DNA of 64,000 bases from Linyphia triangularis (GCA_963978545.1 OZ021731.1:58577242-58641241); one strand, 5' to 3'. Shown: positions 1 to 11,940, counted from the stretch's first letter. Made by a program: numbers and translations. Notes: generated from the sequence alone by a model not told the origin.

Positions 1-411
1 CGAATGCCTTTGGTCAATGGAAGAAAACCAGAAACATATCGATTATTCCTTTATAAAGAATTTTGGTGTTTGTCGAAGCTGGGCTCGTTTATGTCTTCAC
101 CTAAAGAATTGGTTTTGCAGCAGACTTGCTTACATTTAAAGGATCATTGATCGCATTTATTATTATTCTAAATCAGAATCTGCATAGATTTGTTGGGAAT
201 GCGCATTATTGAAATAAAACTTTAGGCGAGTTCTCCTGTTGTTGCTTTCAATAACTTTTTGCTAGGTATGGTATTGACTTAGCTTGTTTAAATTCAAATA
301 TCTAACGATGCATTTTAAAAATAAAAAAAAAAAATTCAATGCATCTAGTAGTCTTCCATGGTACTTTTCATCGAAGTCAAAATAGCAGAGCTATAGATTA
401 TTTTAAAAAGT
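1..411. other. AT-rich sequence, nothing identified
   Basis: I see no open frame of note, no exon-like borders and no repeat ends before the first SINE. There are short A runs near 326-334. Confidence 0.4.
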
Positions 412-425
412 CCCGAGTAAGGATC
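412..425. repeat. Target-site duplication, left of SINE A copy 1
   Basis: CCCGAGTAAGGATC is repeated exactly at 607-620 on the other side of the SINE. This fixes both borders of the insertion. Confidence 0.9.
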
Positions 426-606
426 GCCGACCAAACGGTATAGTGGTTAGCGTGCTAGCTTCTATACCGCGAGGTTGCGGGTTCGAGTCCCGTGTTAGGC
501 ATGGGTGTTTGTAAATGTATGTTGGCTTGTCTAATGACGAAAGTTTCGGCGCATTATAGCCCTCGTGTTGCTGACGGCGCCAGATAATCTGAAAACAACC
601 AACCAA
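426..606 (+). repeat. SINE family A, full-length copy (tRNA-derived)
   Basis: The head is tRNA-like: an A-box-like stretch TAGTGGTTAGCG near 440-451 and a B box GGTTCGAGTCC at 480-490 (RNA polymerase III internal promoter elements). A body of about 110 bp follows and ends in a CCAACCAA tail. The copy is flanked by a perfect 14-bp duplication, CCCGAGTAAGGATC, at 412-425 and 607-620, so it is a retroposed insertion and not a functional tRNA gene. Three shorter copies lie at 14086, 34573 and 52305. This is the only copy with an intact A-box region and the reference for the family in this window. Confidence 0.9.
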
Positions 607-620
607 CCCGAGTAAGGATC

Positions 621-1038
621 ATATTCCTTACACTTTCTATGTTACAACCCTCTAGCCTAGTTCATTTAGAAACTACTCTTGTATAAAACCTCGAAATTTA
701 GTGAGAGGGTACAAAAATGATCACTTAATGAAATGACATAAATTGTTTTCATTTGATACCTATCGTTGTATCGTTCATTTGATACCTATAAATGAAATTA
801 AAAAAAAAAAATTGCAGGTGGCGTTACTGCATAGACGTTTACGTATGGATTTCAAATATAAAATAAAGTACCTTAGACTCTATTTTCAAGTTTTTATTTT
901 ATTTCATTTCATTAAATAATCACCAATTTGTACCTACTCACCAAATGTCAAGATTTATAACAAAAGTAATTTCTAAATGTGAGGAATGACGTATGAAAAC
1001 ACGGAAGAACCTATGAAGATCAAGACCGTATCCGAAGC
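621..1038. other. AT-rich sequence, nothing identified
   Basis: The pentadecamer TCATTTGATACCTAT recurs around 749 and 776 (a short direct repeat). Otherwise there is only A/T-rich sequence with an A10 tract near 800. Confidence 0.4.
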
Positions 1039-1377
1039 ATCGATATAAATAAACAACTGGATAGACTGCTTAACGCTGGGGAAATGAAGCCATTGCCAGA
1101 TGCCGTTGGTGGGATAAAAAATAAGGATTGCCGAGGATTGAAAATAAAATTTTGGGTAGTACACAGCAGAAATGTCAATAGTAGACCTTAATTAGTAATT
1201 GTGTGCAAAAAATATATATATACTTTAGCATTTTACAAGGTTTTTCGCATTTCCATCCAACTATAAAAGTGAACTGTGATTGGTTATTAATCTTCCCCCC
1301 AACTTTCCAATCCCCGGCACGTTTTTCTCTTTGCATTGACAATGGAGCAGTCTATCCAGTTGTTTATCTATATCGAT
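1039..1377. mobile_element. Small element bounded by a 32-bp inverted repeat
   Basis: The 32 bases at 1039-1070 reappear as reverse complement at 1346-1377 with one mismatch. The shared core read on the right copy starts AGCAGTCTATCCAGTTG. The space between is 275 bp and has no coding frame. The spacing is that of a short non-autonomous DNA transposon, but no convincing target-site duplication flanks the arms, so it could also be two chance-oriented copies of one repeat. Confidence 0.5.
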
Positions 1378-1635
1378 GATCCGAAGAGGGTTTATAAAGT
1401 AAAACCCTCCCCCACTTCTCCAAAATATTTTCCATTATCTCTCTATTTAAAAAAAAGTAGGGATGTGTTGCACAGTATATATATTAAACTACATACAACA
1501 ATGAACTACTATACATCAGATTACTTGGGTATATAATTTCAAACTTCTTAATAAAAACAATTATAAGTGACTGGTTGGTGTTTCACAATTTTTTCCATGT
1601 TTGTGTAGATGAATAAAAATATTTTTTAAAAGAAT

Positions 1636-1990
1636 TTAAAAAAAGTGACCAAGAAAAAATGTCTGTGTAAATAACCTATGGTAATGGTCAGCATGATTTC
1701 CAAAACGGATCAACCTACGATGTTCAAAATTCGCATTCGAGTTAGTGGCGACTATGGGACTTGTCATTAATGTTTAGCCTAAATTGCGCATGAGCATAAG
1801 GTAGCTACCAAGCTCCCATTGAAAAATGTTTTTCAGCAATTGCCAAAATGGTGCTCTAAATTTCTAAACCTCCGAAATTTCCGTAGTAATGCGATAAAAG
1901 TGTAAAAAATTGAATCACGATTGTCAAAGTTTCCTTTCCATAAGCATCGCCTATCAACGACTATTTTTCCTGCGCTTCACTAACAAGAAA
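1636..1990 (-). repeat. Interspersed repeat family E, fragment 1
   Basis: Read on the minus strand, this matches the middle and 3' part of the family seen best at 54955-55706. It has the Alu-independent landmarks ATTTCGGAGGT, then GCTACCTTATGCTCATGCGC, then CACAGACA-like sequence near its end. It is diverged and lacks both ends. No protein is encoded. Confidence 0.65.
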
Positions 1991-4900
1991 ATAAAATGCA
2001 ATACGTATTGAAAAACATATGGCCAATTTTGCCGGTGAAAGTAAAATGAAACACGAGCACTGATCAAACTTACAAAACCCACAAAATACTCAAAGTAATC
2101 AACATACCCTCGCATAGTCTTTAATAACGCTTCTCAGGTAATTTCAACCGCCTCTAAACAAACAACCATAACCGTAAACTTAAAACAACTTTTGTAGTTA
2201 AAGCACAGAGAGTAAACAAAAGAAATGAATATTGCATGCATTCTAATAAACAACGACTTTATGGTAATAATCTTCTACACCTGGCAATTTTAATCCAAAA
2301 ACCTGACTCCTCTTATTTCCGCTTATGTTAATGGAAACAGCTCAGAAAAGCACCAATCCACGCCATTCAAGCGATTCCTCATCACGGATGCAGATTCGGC
2401 CATTCATATTTATTACGACGGAGTGGCAACAAAACAAATTAATTCCATGGATGATACACCTCGTAATTATTCAACCTCGTTAAAAGAAAAGAACTATAAC
2501 AAGCCAATAAGAATCCATGGTTCTTCTGTTCGGATGCTGCTCATTTATTCGGTAAATTCCTAGTTTGCATGACAGGTTGGTGCGACCATGAAAAGTTGGC
2601 GACAAAAGGAAAAATGACGTGATTCCGGTTGTCGCCAAATCAAGATGGCGGCTGATTCGAATTCCAAAAATTAAGAACACTCGCATCGTTGTAAATTTTC
2701 ATGTCCACTTTTTTCATTACTCTACAATCGCCGTTGCGCATGCGTATCAAAAAATAAGGGTGCTACATTGGAAGCATTATCGACTAACGATTGGCGCCAA
2801 ATTTACTTGGCGATCTTGGTACGGAAACTAGGAATATACTTTAGATAAAGGTGATATTAAGAATGATGGAAAGGTTTTCGATATGCTTCTGGTTTAGAGT
2901 GATAAGTTGTGGAGTTTCGTCTGGTTTAGCAGAAGCGTCAACAGGAAAGATTTGTTTGTCACGTCCGCGTAATATATAGATTAAGAATGGCGAGAAGTTT
3001 CGACACTTTCTTTATGCTTGCGTTGTCAGGGATGGAACCAGATTAAGTTCTGGGTGGTTAAATGTAATGGTGTATACATCCGGGTATTTAAGTCATTGAA
3101 TCAAGAGTCTGGATTTTGCTTTGATTTCTGTTGGATAGTAAAATTAACGAAAGATTTTGTATTCCCCTTCTTTTAACCTGCAAAATGTTTGTTTTTTTTA
3201 ATAATAAAGCCATGCTTTTATAAATCATAAGTGTTGGAATCTTTACTTATATTTTAATGTTCTTATTTTAATGTCCTTTAACAGAAAGTATTGAAAATTA
3301 ATGTATTGAAATAATTCAAATTAGAGTTGGGATAAATTGAAAAAAATCAGACTAAAATTTAACAGTATTCTTGATTGGAAAAACTAATTCAAACAAATAA
3401 CAAATTGTTGCACTTTTCTCATTCAGGGTCTGTCAAAATTTGTTACACCATTTTTTCCAAGCTGAAATAGACCAAATAACTCTACAGCACTATTTGAAAG
3501 CCTATTGCTATTGATAGGTTTGTATCAGGTTTTTCTACCAACCAAAATAAACTCGATTACAGAACTCGAAAGTAAAGGCTGATTTACATGTTACCAGTAG
3601 CTGACATGCTAACTGCTAAGTTCATTTAAGGTCACTATTACGGGTTTGATTGAATTGGAACCCCCAACTTTCCGTTCACACAGTGCCAGCAGCAGGAAAA
3701 ATCCAGGTATTGAGCGTGTATTATCCTGCTAGGCAATGGTCAAGGAGATGGGACTAATGCAGCAGCAATAAAAAAAAATGAAAGTAGTATGATTCACTGG
3801 AAATAGAAGTTTGGTATAGCTTTTAAAGTATTCAATTGATAAGAAATTGATTACACAACTATTTCTAAAATTTCATTAAGATATGCAAATGAAAAATCAA
3901 AATTAAAACAATTAACCGCCGTGCACGCCCTTAAGTACTCTTTGCATAACCCATAAAAAAATATTCCTGTCGGAGCCCCCATGTTAAACATATTCCATCT
4001 ATAAAGTACTCCAATTCAAACTCTGGCACTTTTCATTAACTAAACATTCATTTTAAAATTTCCCCTAATAAAAAGCCCCCCTAAAAAACGTATTGAAATT
4101 TCCTAGCATTTACTACCACTCCCAATCTATCTCCAGTACTGCCTCATTAACGAATAAACAAACAACTCATTTACCTTCAACAACACTAAACCAAAACTCC
4201 ACTCCAAAAACAAACAAACAACAACAAAATCCCAAACTAAATTACACTTCATACATCGATTTTCAATTAAACTCATTTCCATCCAAACCCGAAACAAAAC
4301 AATAACCAACATGACACTCCGACGCCTAATTGCCCGACAATCTCCATTTTTTTCCCTACTCCAATTCTACAGTAATCGACTCCCTTAGCTCTTTTTTTTA
4401 AAAAAAAAATAGTTCCAGGTCCTTACCCGAGTGTTTTTATAAAATCAACAAGCCCTCATTGCCCATAAATAATTCCCTAGTCTTCCAAATGGCCCGTCTT
4501 CCCCCGTTTTTATCTGGGCATTTTAACGTTATTGTATCTCTCCTTCCATTTTTTATTCCACTTGACTTTTTAACGTTATCTTGAGTTTTTTATTTTTAAT
4601 GGATGCTGCTCCACAAAACTTGTCAACACTGATAAAGTCTTAAAGGGGATGATAGGCTGTCGGACGGGTCCACTTTGGAAGTTTATCTGGTTGATTGAAG
4701 ACAGGAGGGGGTGCGCGCATAATTGTGTTGGGGAGAATGATCTGGGTTGGGTATGCAGAATGGTACCGTTGGAATGTCTGGAAGTGGTGTTTGAAAAGTA
4801 AATTCGATTTCCGTTGGTTTTGTTGGGTTGCAGTGACACATCAAAAGTGACGTTGTGTGAGGATAGTTCTTGAAAAACAAATAATGTGCAATGTGAAACA

Positions 4901-5230
4901 CTTTAAATGGTTCCTTTTTTCTTCAAGTTAAATTTTACTCGTGTCTAATTAGCTAAGAGGTAATGTTTCTTAATTGAAATTTAGATCGAAGAGTCAATGA
5001 TGCAAAGAAACAAATTTTGAATTATATAAAATTAAAATAGTTTGTTTTAATTTGAAATAATACTTGGGAATACTTTAGTTGTACTGAAATTATTAGAGTT
5101 ATAAATTATTATAGTTGTCATTACCATATTCTCACTACTATGGTTAAAAACTCTAAGCTATGGCATTTTTTATGCATTGTGGATTAATTAGAACTCTTTA
5201 ATTACTTGTAAATTAATATAAATGAGCTAA
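1991..5230. other. AT-rich sequence without recognisable genes
   Basis: Long A/T-rich stretch. The 4090-4310 region is strongly biased to A and C on the plus strand, which produces overlapping open frames on both strands that look like low-complexity artefacts. CAAGATGGCGGC at 2641-2652 matches the AAGATGGCGGC core known from YY1-type promoter sites in animals and places an ATG in good context, but the frame stops after nine codons. I see no exon with matching splice borders. Confidence 0.35.
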
Positions 5231-5315
5231 AAAATTCATAAAAGTAATATAAACATCTCAGTAAATTAACAATACTGTAAAAAAGTAATATAAACATCTC
5301 AGTAACTTAATAAAT
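5231..5315. repeat. Short direct repeat (two units of about 50 bp)
   Basis: AGTAATATAAACATCTCAGT occurs twice (near 5245 and 5286), followed by similar AT-rich sequence. It is a two-copy local duplication of no obvious class. Confidence 0.6.
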
Positions 5316-8300
5316 ATTTAGTATTCTAAAACTAAACTAGGGAACCTATGGAAAATACTCAAACTGCTAATGCAATTGAATATCCACCACAAAATTTGGT
5401 TTCAGTTTAATACACACAAACTTGTAGTTGGTATTAAATTTCATTCAAAAACAACCAGGCACTAACAAAAACAATTTAGATTATGACAGTAACTATTACT
5501 AAAAGGTCGCTTCTACACACTTTGTATTGTAGTAAATCAGCCTCAGATAAAATTTGGCGATATTTAATGTCTGAAATCTTTCTCTACTAAGGGAGACGAC
5601 ATGCAACATACCCTTTCACTATACATATTTTTTATAATAGTGACCGTTTGGATTTGGCAACACGCGTTTTGACGCTGGCGAGAAAACGTTTTGACGTCAT
5701 GACATAATTTTCGATTTGGCGATTTTTTTTGAAAAACCAAAAGGCACCGTACAGTAAATCATAACCCTACTAAATCTCAATGAGACCTTCAAAATGATAT
5801 ATTGCACATGGCTGTAACATTTACAGTTCAGGCTTAGCCTATTACAAACTGACTTGCGTGTATATGTAGTACTTGGATCCCTTTATCAAAACGTAATAAC
5901 AATCACAAGAAGAAAAAAAAACCACTCAGACGAAGTAACCACTGAGATGCCGAAAAATGTCCCTCTCATTCGTATTTTCTGTTGGCCCTTTGGAATGCTT
6001 GTTAGAGACGAGATAGCATCGGAGTTGTCACTCGGAGAAGGTCGGTCCCTCCATCTCTGTCTCCCAATCGTTGTTTTTAGGCGATATTGGGCCCCGTGAC
6101 GACGCCATCGTAGCTAAAAACCTCCAACAGTGCAACTCAACGAACTTAGTTGGATGTCCCGTATTCAATTGAAATTGAAATGCATGAAAGGGATCAGGGA
6201 AAAAATGTTGGTCTTTTTAAGAGATCGATTTGTGGCTCTTTAATTTATCATCAGGCAGATGTAGGTAGTATGGAAATCATTAAAAAAAAAATGGCAGTGG
6301 TTTCTTAAGTATATCGACCTGATATATGACTAACTTAAATAATGGATTGCAAAAATAAAGATGTGGTTGGTATGTCAATCAAGCTTAAAATTTTACCTTC
6401 CATAAGTATTAGATATCAGTGAAATTGGAAAGGTGTTACCCGAGTATGGATCAATTGTGTCCTAACAAAAATTCAGGTATGGTATCAGGCATTCAATATT
6501 TTCGGTTTTTTTTTTAACTAAATAGCGATGAAAAATGTTCGCCATGATAATGGTTGGATTTGAAACAATGGAAATAAAATTCTAAATATTCAGTTACAAT
6601 TTTATTTTCTATTGCCAAAAAAGGTTTTGACCACAATGCAATTCTTAATTTAATTACAAAAGTATTTTTAATAGCTTCCATATGGTAATTAAGCTTCATA
6701 AATCTGTTCTGTACGTTCGTCTAAAAAAAAATAAAAATAATAATAATAATAATAACAACCACCATTTTAGTCCAAAACTTTAGCTAAACTCGCTACTTTG
6801 GCGTGAGCCCTCGAAATAAATAAAATATCGGATAAAATACTTTTTTTTTTTTTTCATAAATTGACGTAAAAGTTTTATATTTGACATTGCTTTCATCAAT
6901 CTACGGAAAACATACACCGAAATGAATGTGAATATAATGATTTAGGTTAAAATAAAAAAGAAGGTATTTCAATACAAAATTATTTTTGTGCCATCATTTG
7001 GGTTGATGAGTACAAACATCAACCCAAACTTTTAAACTGTCACAGTAACATCTTTCAAAATGAATTAAAATTTTCAAATCAGAAATCTAAAACACATACT
7101 TCATTTTTTCCAATCAGTTACTTCGATAAACGCAGCCAACAGATAAAAATCCTTGGAATATTTTTCTGATCTAGTTAAAATAAAATATACTAAATGTTTA
7201 TTATTTATTTATGTTCAGAAGATCGAATTTGACTTTTGTAAAAAGTTCTACGATCCTTGATGATGGAATTTACACAACATCATTGATAAAATATACAAAC
7301 AAGATTATTCTTAATCAAACAAACACGACTAACCATAAACAAATAAACATAAACAATGTGGTAAATTTACGATGCATACTGGCAATCAACAGCTGAAATA
7401 AATTGCTGCAACTTATATCGTCTGCAAATAAACTCAAGCTAATCGCTCTAATTTTAATTTTCCGCCATTTTCCTTCACGTTCTTTTTTATGCGAAAAGCT
7501 TCGACCGAAAAAAGAAGCCGGAATCTCACTTATATTTATTCTTTTAAGACAGCAGGGAGACCCAAAATAAAAAATAAGTTCTGCGTAAATGGGCGGCAAC
7601 ACTTCGGCAGACAGCCGAGTGGAAATAGATGACGAGGGGGTCAAAATCTTGCACCTGCAAGTTGAACACCCTCCCCCCCCCCTTACCTGCCTCTTCCCCA
7701 CTTGTTCCGTCCCTAAAAACTCGTCTGAGAAGGAAGATTTGCTTCCTTTTATATTTATTCCTTTTTGACATGTTTAAATCACCTTTTCGTTTCTTCTATG
7801 TTCTCAGCGAGACTAATCGGACTTACTACACACCATGTTTTTCTTTAAACTCCCCCCCCCCCCCTCCTCCACCATTGTATAAACTTGATGTTATTCTTTT
7901 TTTATTATTATTACTACTTTTCGCCGACAGGAGCTGAATGAAAACAAATATGGATTATTCGCAATTACAACGCAGTTTTCAAGATATTATTTAGGCGATA
8001 TTTAAAACAGCATTTGTTGCGGTGATTTTTTTTTTTTTTTTAAATATTCGTTCTAAATATTGTCTGCTGTTATCGTTTGCTAAAATTTCAACGATTGTAA
8101 ACATTGTCATTAAATCCAAATCGGATTTACTTTGGAATTTGGATGTAATTTGGTTATCTCGTTTATAGTTAGTCAACAAATTTACTTTTCTTCGGGGTTT
8201 AACTATTGGAATTTTTTTTTAATGCTTTTTTACTTGCCGTCTGTCTAATTCAAATACGTTCGAATAAATTGTCCACTCTAAATGTTCTACCGAAAATTAA

Positions 8301-9478
8301 ATAAGTTGGAATCTTTACATACCATGTTCTTTAATCTTTCCTTCGCCATTTTATAAATTTGATATTAATTTTTCTTGCTTTCAATTTTTATTTTGTGGGA
8401 TTCAAAACAATAATATGGAATTTCATCAATTGTTATTCCGTTGCTTCCGAAATATTGGCGCGTTTTTAAAGGACAGCGAAAAACTATTGTTTACGGTTTT
8501 CTATAAACAATAGTTATTGAAACTGGAGTTATCGAAGCTTCTGATGAAATTATATAATGAGTATTATTTATTCCTTATTTGTTAAATGAATTTAGTTATA
8601 ACTTTCTTTGTAGAATTCTATAGTTAACTTGATTGCAATAATATTAGAAATTCCCGAAGAAGAAAACTTCAAACAACATAAATATATTTCCATTTCATAT
8701 TATCCTGCATCTTGAAAGAAAAATTTCCATCATAAATATATATTTTTTTTAATAATTTTTTGCCACGTTTGAAATCTAATGAATAGTACACAGCATTATA
8801 TTCGTTATTACAAACAATATATTTCCCTTTGGTTGATTGCATACAATGTTTGCTATCTTACTAACATAATTCAAACAAAGCTATGGATCCAGGATGTTGA
8901 TTTTATTTCTAAGCTTACTTCGAAGCAAGATAACAACACAATGTATAATTAAAACACTAATGATTTGAAAATTCAATGAATCAAATGTCTATATCTATTT
9001 CAACAGTTGGTTGAATAATCGTACACAACGATAATTAATTTTATTTGGGTCGGGTGAGTCAAAATGAAAATGGCATTACACGGTAGGAAATCTTAAGAAT
9101 TTTAAAAAATGTTGCCAAAATAAAATATTTAATAATCGAAAATCCAGTGTAAATGAAAAATGAGTAAGATTACATTTTTCCCTATTACTGCTTGCATAAA
9201 ATTAAGTAATTGTGTTATGAATGACGATCACTGCATATTTTCACAGTCGGGTGAATAGCTTATTGCAATTTTAAATGACTAGTGAACCCAATATTCAACA
9301 TTGTTTAAGAGGAACTTTTTATTTCTTGTGTTACAATCTCCTGAGTCGGGTCGTTTATAAACTATTTTGTATAAAAACTTGAAATTGGATGAGTATGAAA
9401 ATAGGTTAGAAAATGATCACTCAATAAAATTACATAGTGTATGTCAATGGCGGACATATCCGTGGAGGCCCAATTAAT
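5316..9478. other. AT-rich sequence with homopolymer tracts, no gene recognised
   Basis: The block 5600-6110 is locally richer in G+C and CpG and holds an 81-codon open frame from 5854, but neither its translation nor its borders resemble a known protein or exon. C-runs of about 9 to 13 occur near 7671 and 7852, and T-runs near 6841 and 8026. The CA/AAT-rich parts are simple sequence (for example AAT repeats near 6735-6755). Confidence 0.35.
8482..8515. other. Perfect 12-bp stem hairpin
   Basis: AACTATTGTTTA pairs with TAAACAATAGTT across a 10-base spacer. It has no flanking element that I can define and may be the core of a small decayed palindromic repeat. Confidence 0.6.
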
Positions 9479-9600
9479 ACCCTTGCTTGATCATATTGGT
9501 CTGAAACTTGGCAGATATATTGGATGTCGATGACAATGCATTCTATCGAATTTCGGGGACTATAACTAAAAGGTCGTCCTTACGGAATACTAATAAAGCG
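9479..9600 (+). repeat. Interspersed repeat family C, fragment 1
   Basis: Contains CTGAAACTTGGCAGAT followed by a GATGACAATGCATT block that is also found at 63245-63290. These words recur near 15790, 18480, 30545 and 63250. The class is unknown: the ends of the family occur in both orientations, which would suit a DNA element with inverted ends, but no full copy is present. Confidence 0.6.
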
Positions 9601-9679
9601 ACTTGCCGTCTTCTAATCGTGCTGCAACAGCATTTAACCGATCATTGAAGAAACTCTTTCCCGTTGCCCCAGCTCTCTC

Positions 9680-10067
9680 AGACAGCTCTGTGTTAAAAGC
9701 ACTCGTTTTTTTTTACACTTTTATCGCATTTCTACGGAAATTTCGCAGAGGCGTTTTTTAGCGTTGCTGAAAAACATGACTTTTCATGACTTCAACCTTA
9801 TGCGCATGCACGATTTTGACGAAAATCTTAATGGTAGGTCCCAGGGCCACCACTAACTCTCACACAGACTTTGAACTTCGCAGATCAATTTGTTCGAGAG
9901 TTATACTGGCCACGTACACACAGACTCATTTTTTCTAGACCACTTTTTTGAAATCAGGGTGTTCCAAAATATGATGTAATGCCAAAAAAAAATCTAATTT
10001 TTTTTTTTTTTTTTTTACCGATTTTTATACTTTCATTACCCTACGTAAACATATGGGTAATTGAAAA
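9680..10067 (+). repeat. Interspersed repeat family E, fragment 2 (3' end intact)
   Basis: Shows the family order: ATTTCTACGGAAATTTCG, then CTTATGCGCATGCACGATTT, then GAGAGTTATACTGGCCAC, an ACACACAGAC segment, CACTTTTTTGAAATCAGG, a T-run, and a terminal hairpin whose arms are ATTACCC and GGGTAAT followed by TGAAAAT. The 5' third is missing. Confidence 0.75.
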
Positions 10068-10245
10068 TAACAACTACTCTAAATATCCATTTCACCTTCA
10101 CCTGAAAAATTAAATTTGACAAATTCGCTCATCGCCTTTTCTGACACTTCACTTCATTCCAATACACTAATCCCAATATGATGTATTTGATATGCTCGTC
10201 ACTTCGGAAAGTGGTTTTTTTGTGTATATTACGCTCTGACCTCAG

Positions 10246-10328
10246 ATAACATCGGACTTGACACCGCGTCCACATCAAAAGTCGACAAGGATTTGCCGCG
10301 ATTAAGTCTAGGATTTATGGCCAAGGAG
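10246..10328 (+). CDS. Candidate internal exon, product unknown
   Basis: A pyrimidine-containing stretch ending CTGACCTCAG precedes the block, and it ends GAG followed by GTAATT, an acceptable donor. Only one of the three frames is open throughout: it reads two bases and then 27 codons giving NIGLDTASTSKVDKDLPRLS followed by LGFMAKE. The block is richer in G+C and CpG than its surroundings. The length is 83 nt. No known domain is recognised. The short size and the lack of a partner exon nearby keep the confidence low; chance splice-like borders are common in intron-sized DNA. Confidence 0.3.
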
Positions 10329-10987
10329 GTAATTATTTTTTTTTAAAAAAAAAGCAATTGGCGGTGTGTTGTCGGGCCAGGCGTACGGTAGCAGATATCG
10401 ATGTTTTATCGGTTTCAAATTGGATTGATGGCTAGAATTTGGTGGATTTTGATTGCCGTAATTGCGTGGAAAGGACATGGGAACGTTTCGATTGAGTATG
10501 TCTGACCTTACTTGCTGATTAAAGTAAATAGAATTGGGGTTGAAAATTAAGAAAAGAATGTTGTCGTTGCGAGTTTTTTTTTAAATTAAATGTTTAGGAA
10601 ATTATCCCTGAGAGTTGTCGTTTCGCTACCGGTATTGATTTAGGATTAAGGACATGTGGTTTGATTGGGAAGAAAAGTGTGATAATTGACTTGATGTATT
10701 GCTGATTTTTATCGGAAACAGTATCATAATTATAATCACAACGTGTCGAAGAATTAGTTAGGGCGGGGTTGAGACCATGAAAGTTGTTTGTATAAAATTA
10801 GTTCAGAAGCATTTTATGGGAAAAGTAAGAGCGCCAACCAGTTAATTCATCATTATAAAACAATTTATTTCAATATCATATATTATACTGAAAATATACT
10901 TTTATGATAATTCAGTAAAAAGAAGAAAGTAAATTTTAATAATTCAGGATAATAATTAATGAAACAGCTAAAAGTGACGAAGTTATA
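10329..10987. other. AT-rich sequence, nothing identified
   Basis: Follows the candidate exon at 10246. If that exon is real this would be intron. No further splice-bounded open block is visible. Confidence 0.35.
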
Positions 10988-11199
10988 CTAAACTTCAACT
11001 TAACTAGACATCACTTAGACGGTAGATAGTCACAGTGCTCATAGGTATTTAATCCATTTTGGCGGCGTGAAAGCATAAAGTTAGCCAAACCACAACCCTA
11101 TAGAGAACAAAAGGCTATAAGGTTTGGCGAGAATTATGTCTTCACTCCGCCAAAATGGATTAAATACCTATGAGCATTGTGACGATCTACCGTCTAAGT

Positions 11200-11907
11200 C
11201 AGCGTCAGCCACTACGCGGCCCGCGGGCCGGATTTGGCCCGCGAAGGATTTTTCTGCGGCCCGCCAACAGCACAGAAGATTAAAAAAAAAAATTTCACCG
11301 CATGGACTTTTTTTTTTACATAAATCTAAATTGTCCGAAACATTATAGTATGTGTTAATTGTGTAGAATAGACATGCCCAAAGAAACTACAAAAAGAAGT
11401 TTTCAGCACGATGGTTTTCATCAAGAATAAATACAAGAATAACTTAACTGAATCTCATTCGGGCAACTTATTAAGATTGACTGCAACAAATACTTCGGCA
11501 GACATCGATTCTATCACAAAATAAACTTAACTTTTCGACCACCATCGTGTCACAATTGATATCCATTAAAACAAAATAATTTAGAATTACAGTTTAAATA
11601 CTTTTATTAAAAGTTAGGTCAAGCCCCATTGTCACGTTGGATCATAAGATTCACTTTTCTTTTAGACTTTAATTTACTAATAATGAAAATTATTATTTTT
11701 TAATTATTTGAAAAAAAAAAAAAAAAAATCAAATATCAATTGTAATTTGATTAAGATAAAAAAAATCAATTTTTTGTCCCTTCAGTTTTCAGAAATGCTA
11801 TATATTGTTGAATCGCTAATAAAAAGAAATATATTAGTGTATCCGGCCCGCGAAAAGCTCCAACATAAGTAATACGGCCCGCCTCTAAAAGTTTGTGGCG
11901 AACGCTG
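11200..11907 (+). mobile_element. Internally deleted hAT transposon with 8-bp duplication
   Basis: The element begins CAGCGTCAGCCACTA and ends with the reverse complement of CAGCGTTCGCCACAA (imperfect terminal inverted repeats). It is flanked by perfect 8-bp duplications GTCTAAGT at 11192-11199 and 11908-11915, the length made by hAT transposases. A GCGGCCCGCGGGCC stretch follows the 5' end and GGCCCGC words repeat near the 3' end; this CCCGC-rich end is familiar from widespread animal hAT elements. Only the last coding piece of the transposase remains (11402-11524). A relative lies inverted at 55734-56338. Confidence 0.9.
11402..11524 (+). pseudogene. hAT transposase C-terminal fragment
   Basis: Read in frame, the block gives FSTMVFIKNKYKNN, LTESHSGNLLRLT and ATNTSADIDSITK, then a stop at 11522-11524. 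This is the pattern of the C-terminal end of hAT-family transposases (the part after the dimerisation region, with F-S-x-M-x-x-I-K-x-K-Y-x followed by a short helix ending in L-R). An in-frame TAG lies about 15 codons upstream, and nothing of the catalytic core is left, so no active enzyme can be made. The minus-strand fragment at 56123-56338 has the same IKNKYKN core. Assignment to hAT rests on this motif plus the 8-bp duplication of the element. Confidence 0.75.
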
Positions 11908-11940
11908 GTCTAAGTGATGTCTAGTTAAGTTGAAGTTTAG

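Larger units (their letters stand above)
10988..11940. mobile_element. Palindromic (fold-back) element split by a hAT insertion
   Basis: Left arm 10988-11077 starts CTAAACTTCAACTTAAC. The right arm is its reverse complement but lies in two pieces, 11135-11199 and 11916-11940, because a hAT element sits between them. With the insert removed, the element is about 240 bp and nearly a perfect palindrome. Even the inner part pairs: TTAGCCAAACC near 11081 with GGTTTGGCGAGAA near 11121. Such structures are typical of MITEs and fold-back elements. No clear target-site duplication was found outside the arms. Confidence 0.8.

Noticed and set aside
426..500. tRNA gene
   Set aside because: A and B boxes are present, but the sequence does not close into an acceptor stem, and exact target duplications show it is the head of a SINE.
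2641..2670. CAAGATGGCGGC as a promoter and start codon
   Set aside because: The frame ends after nine codons, no donor follows, and no CpG enrichment surrounds it.
7315..7937. Overlapping frames of 75-128 codons on both strands
   Set aside because: They cross C-runs and low-complexity CTCC/TTTATT sequence, and all strands are open at once, as in chance frames of biased DNA.
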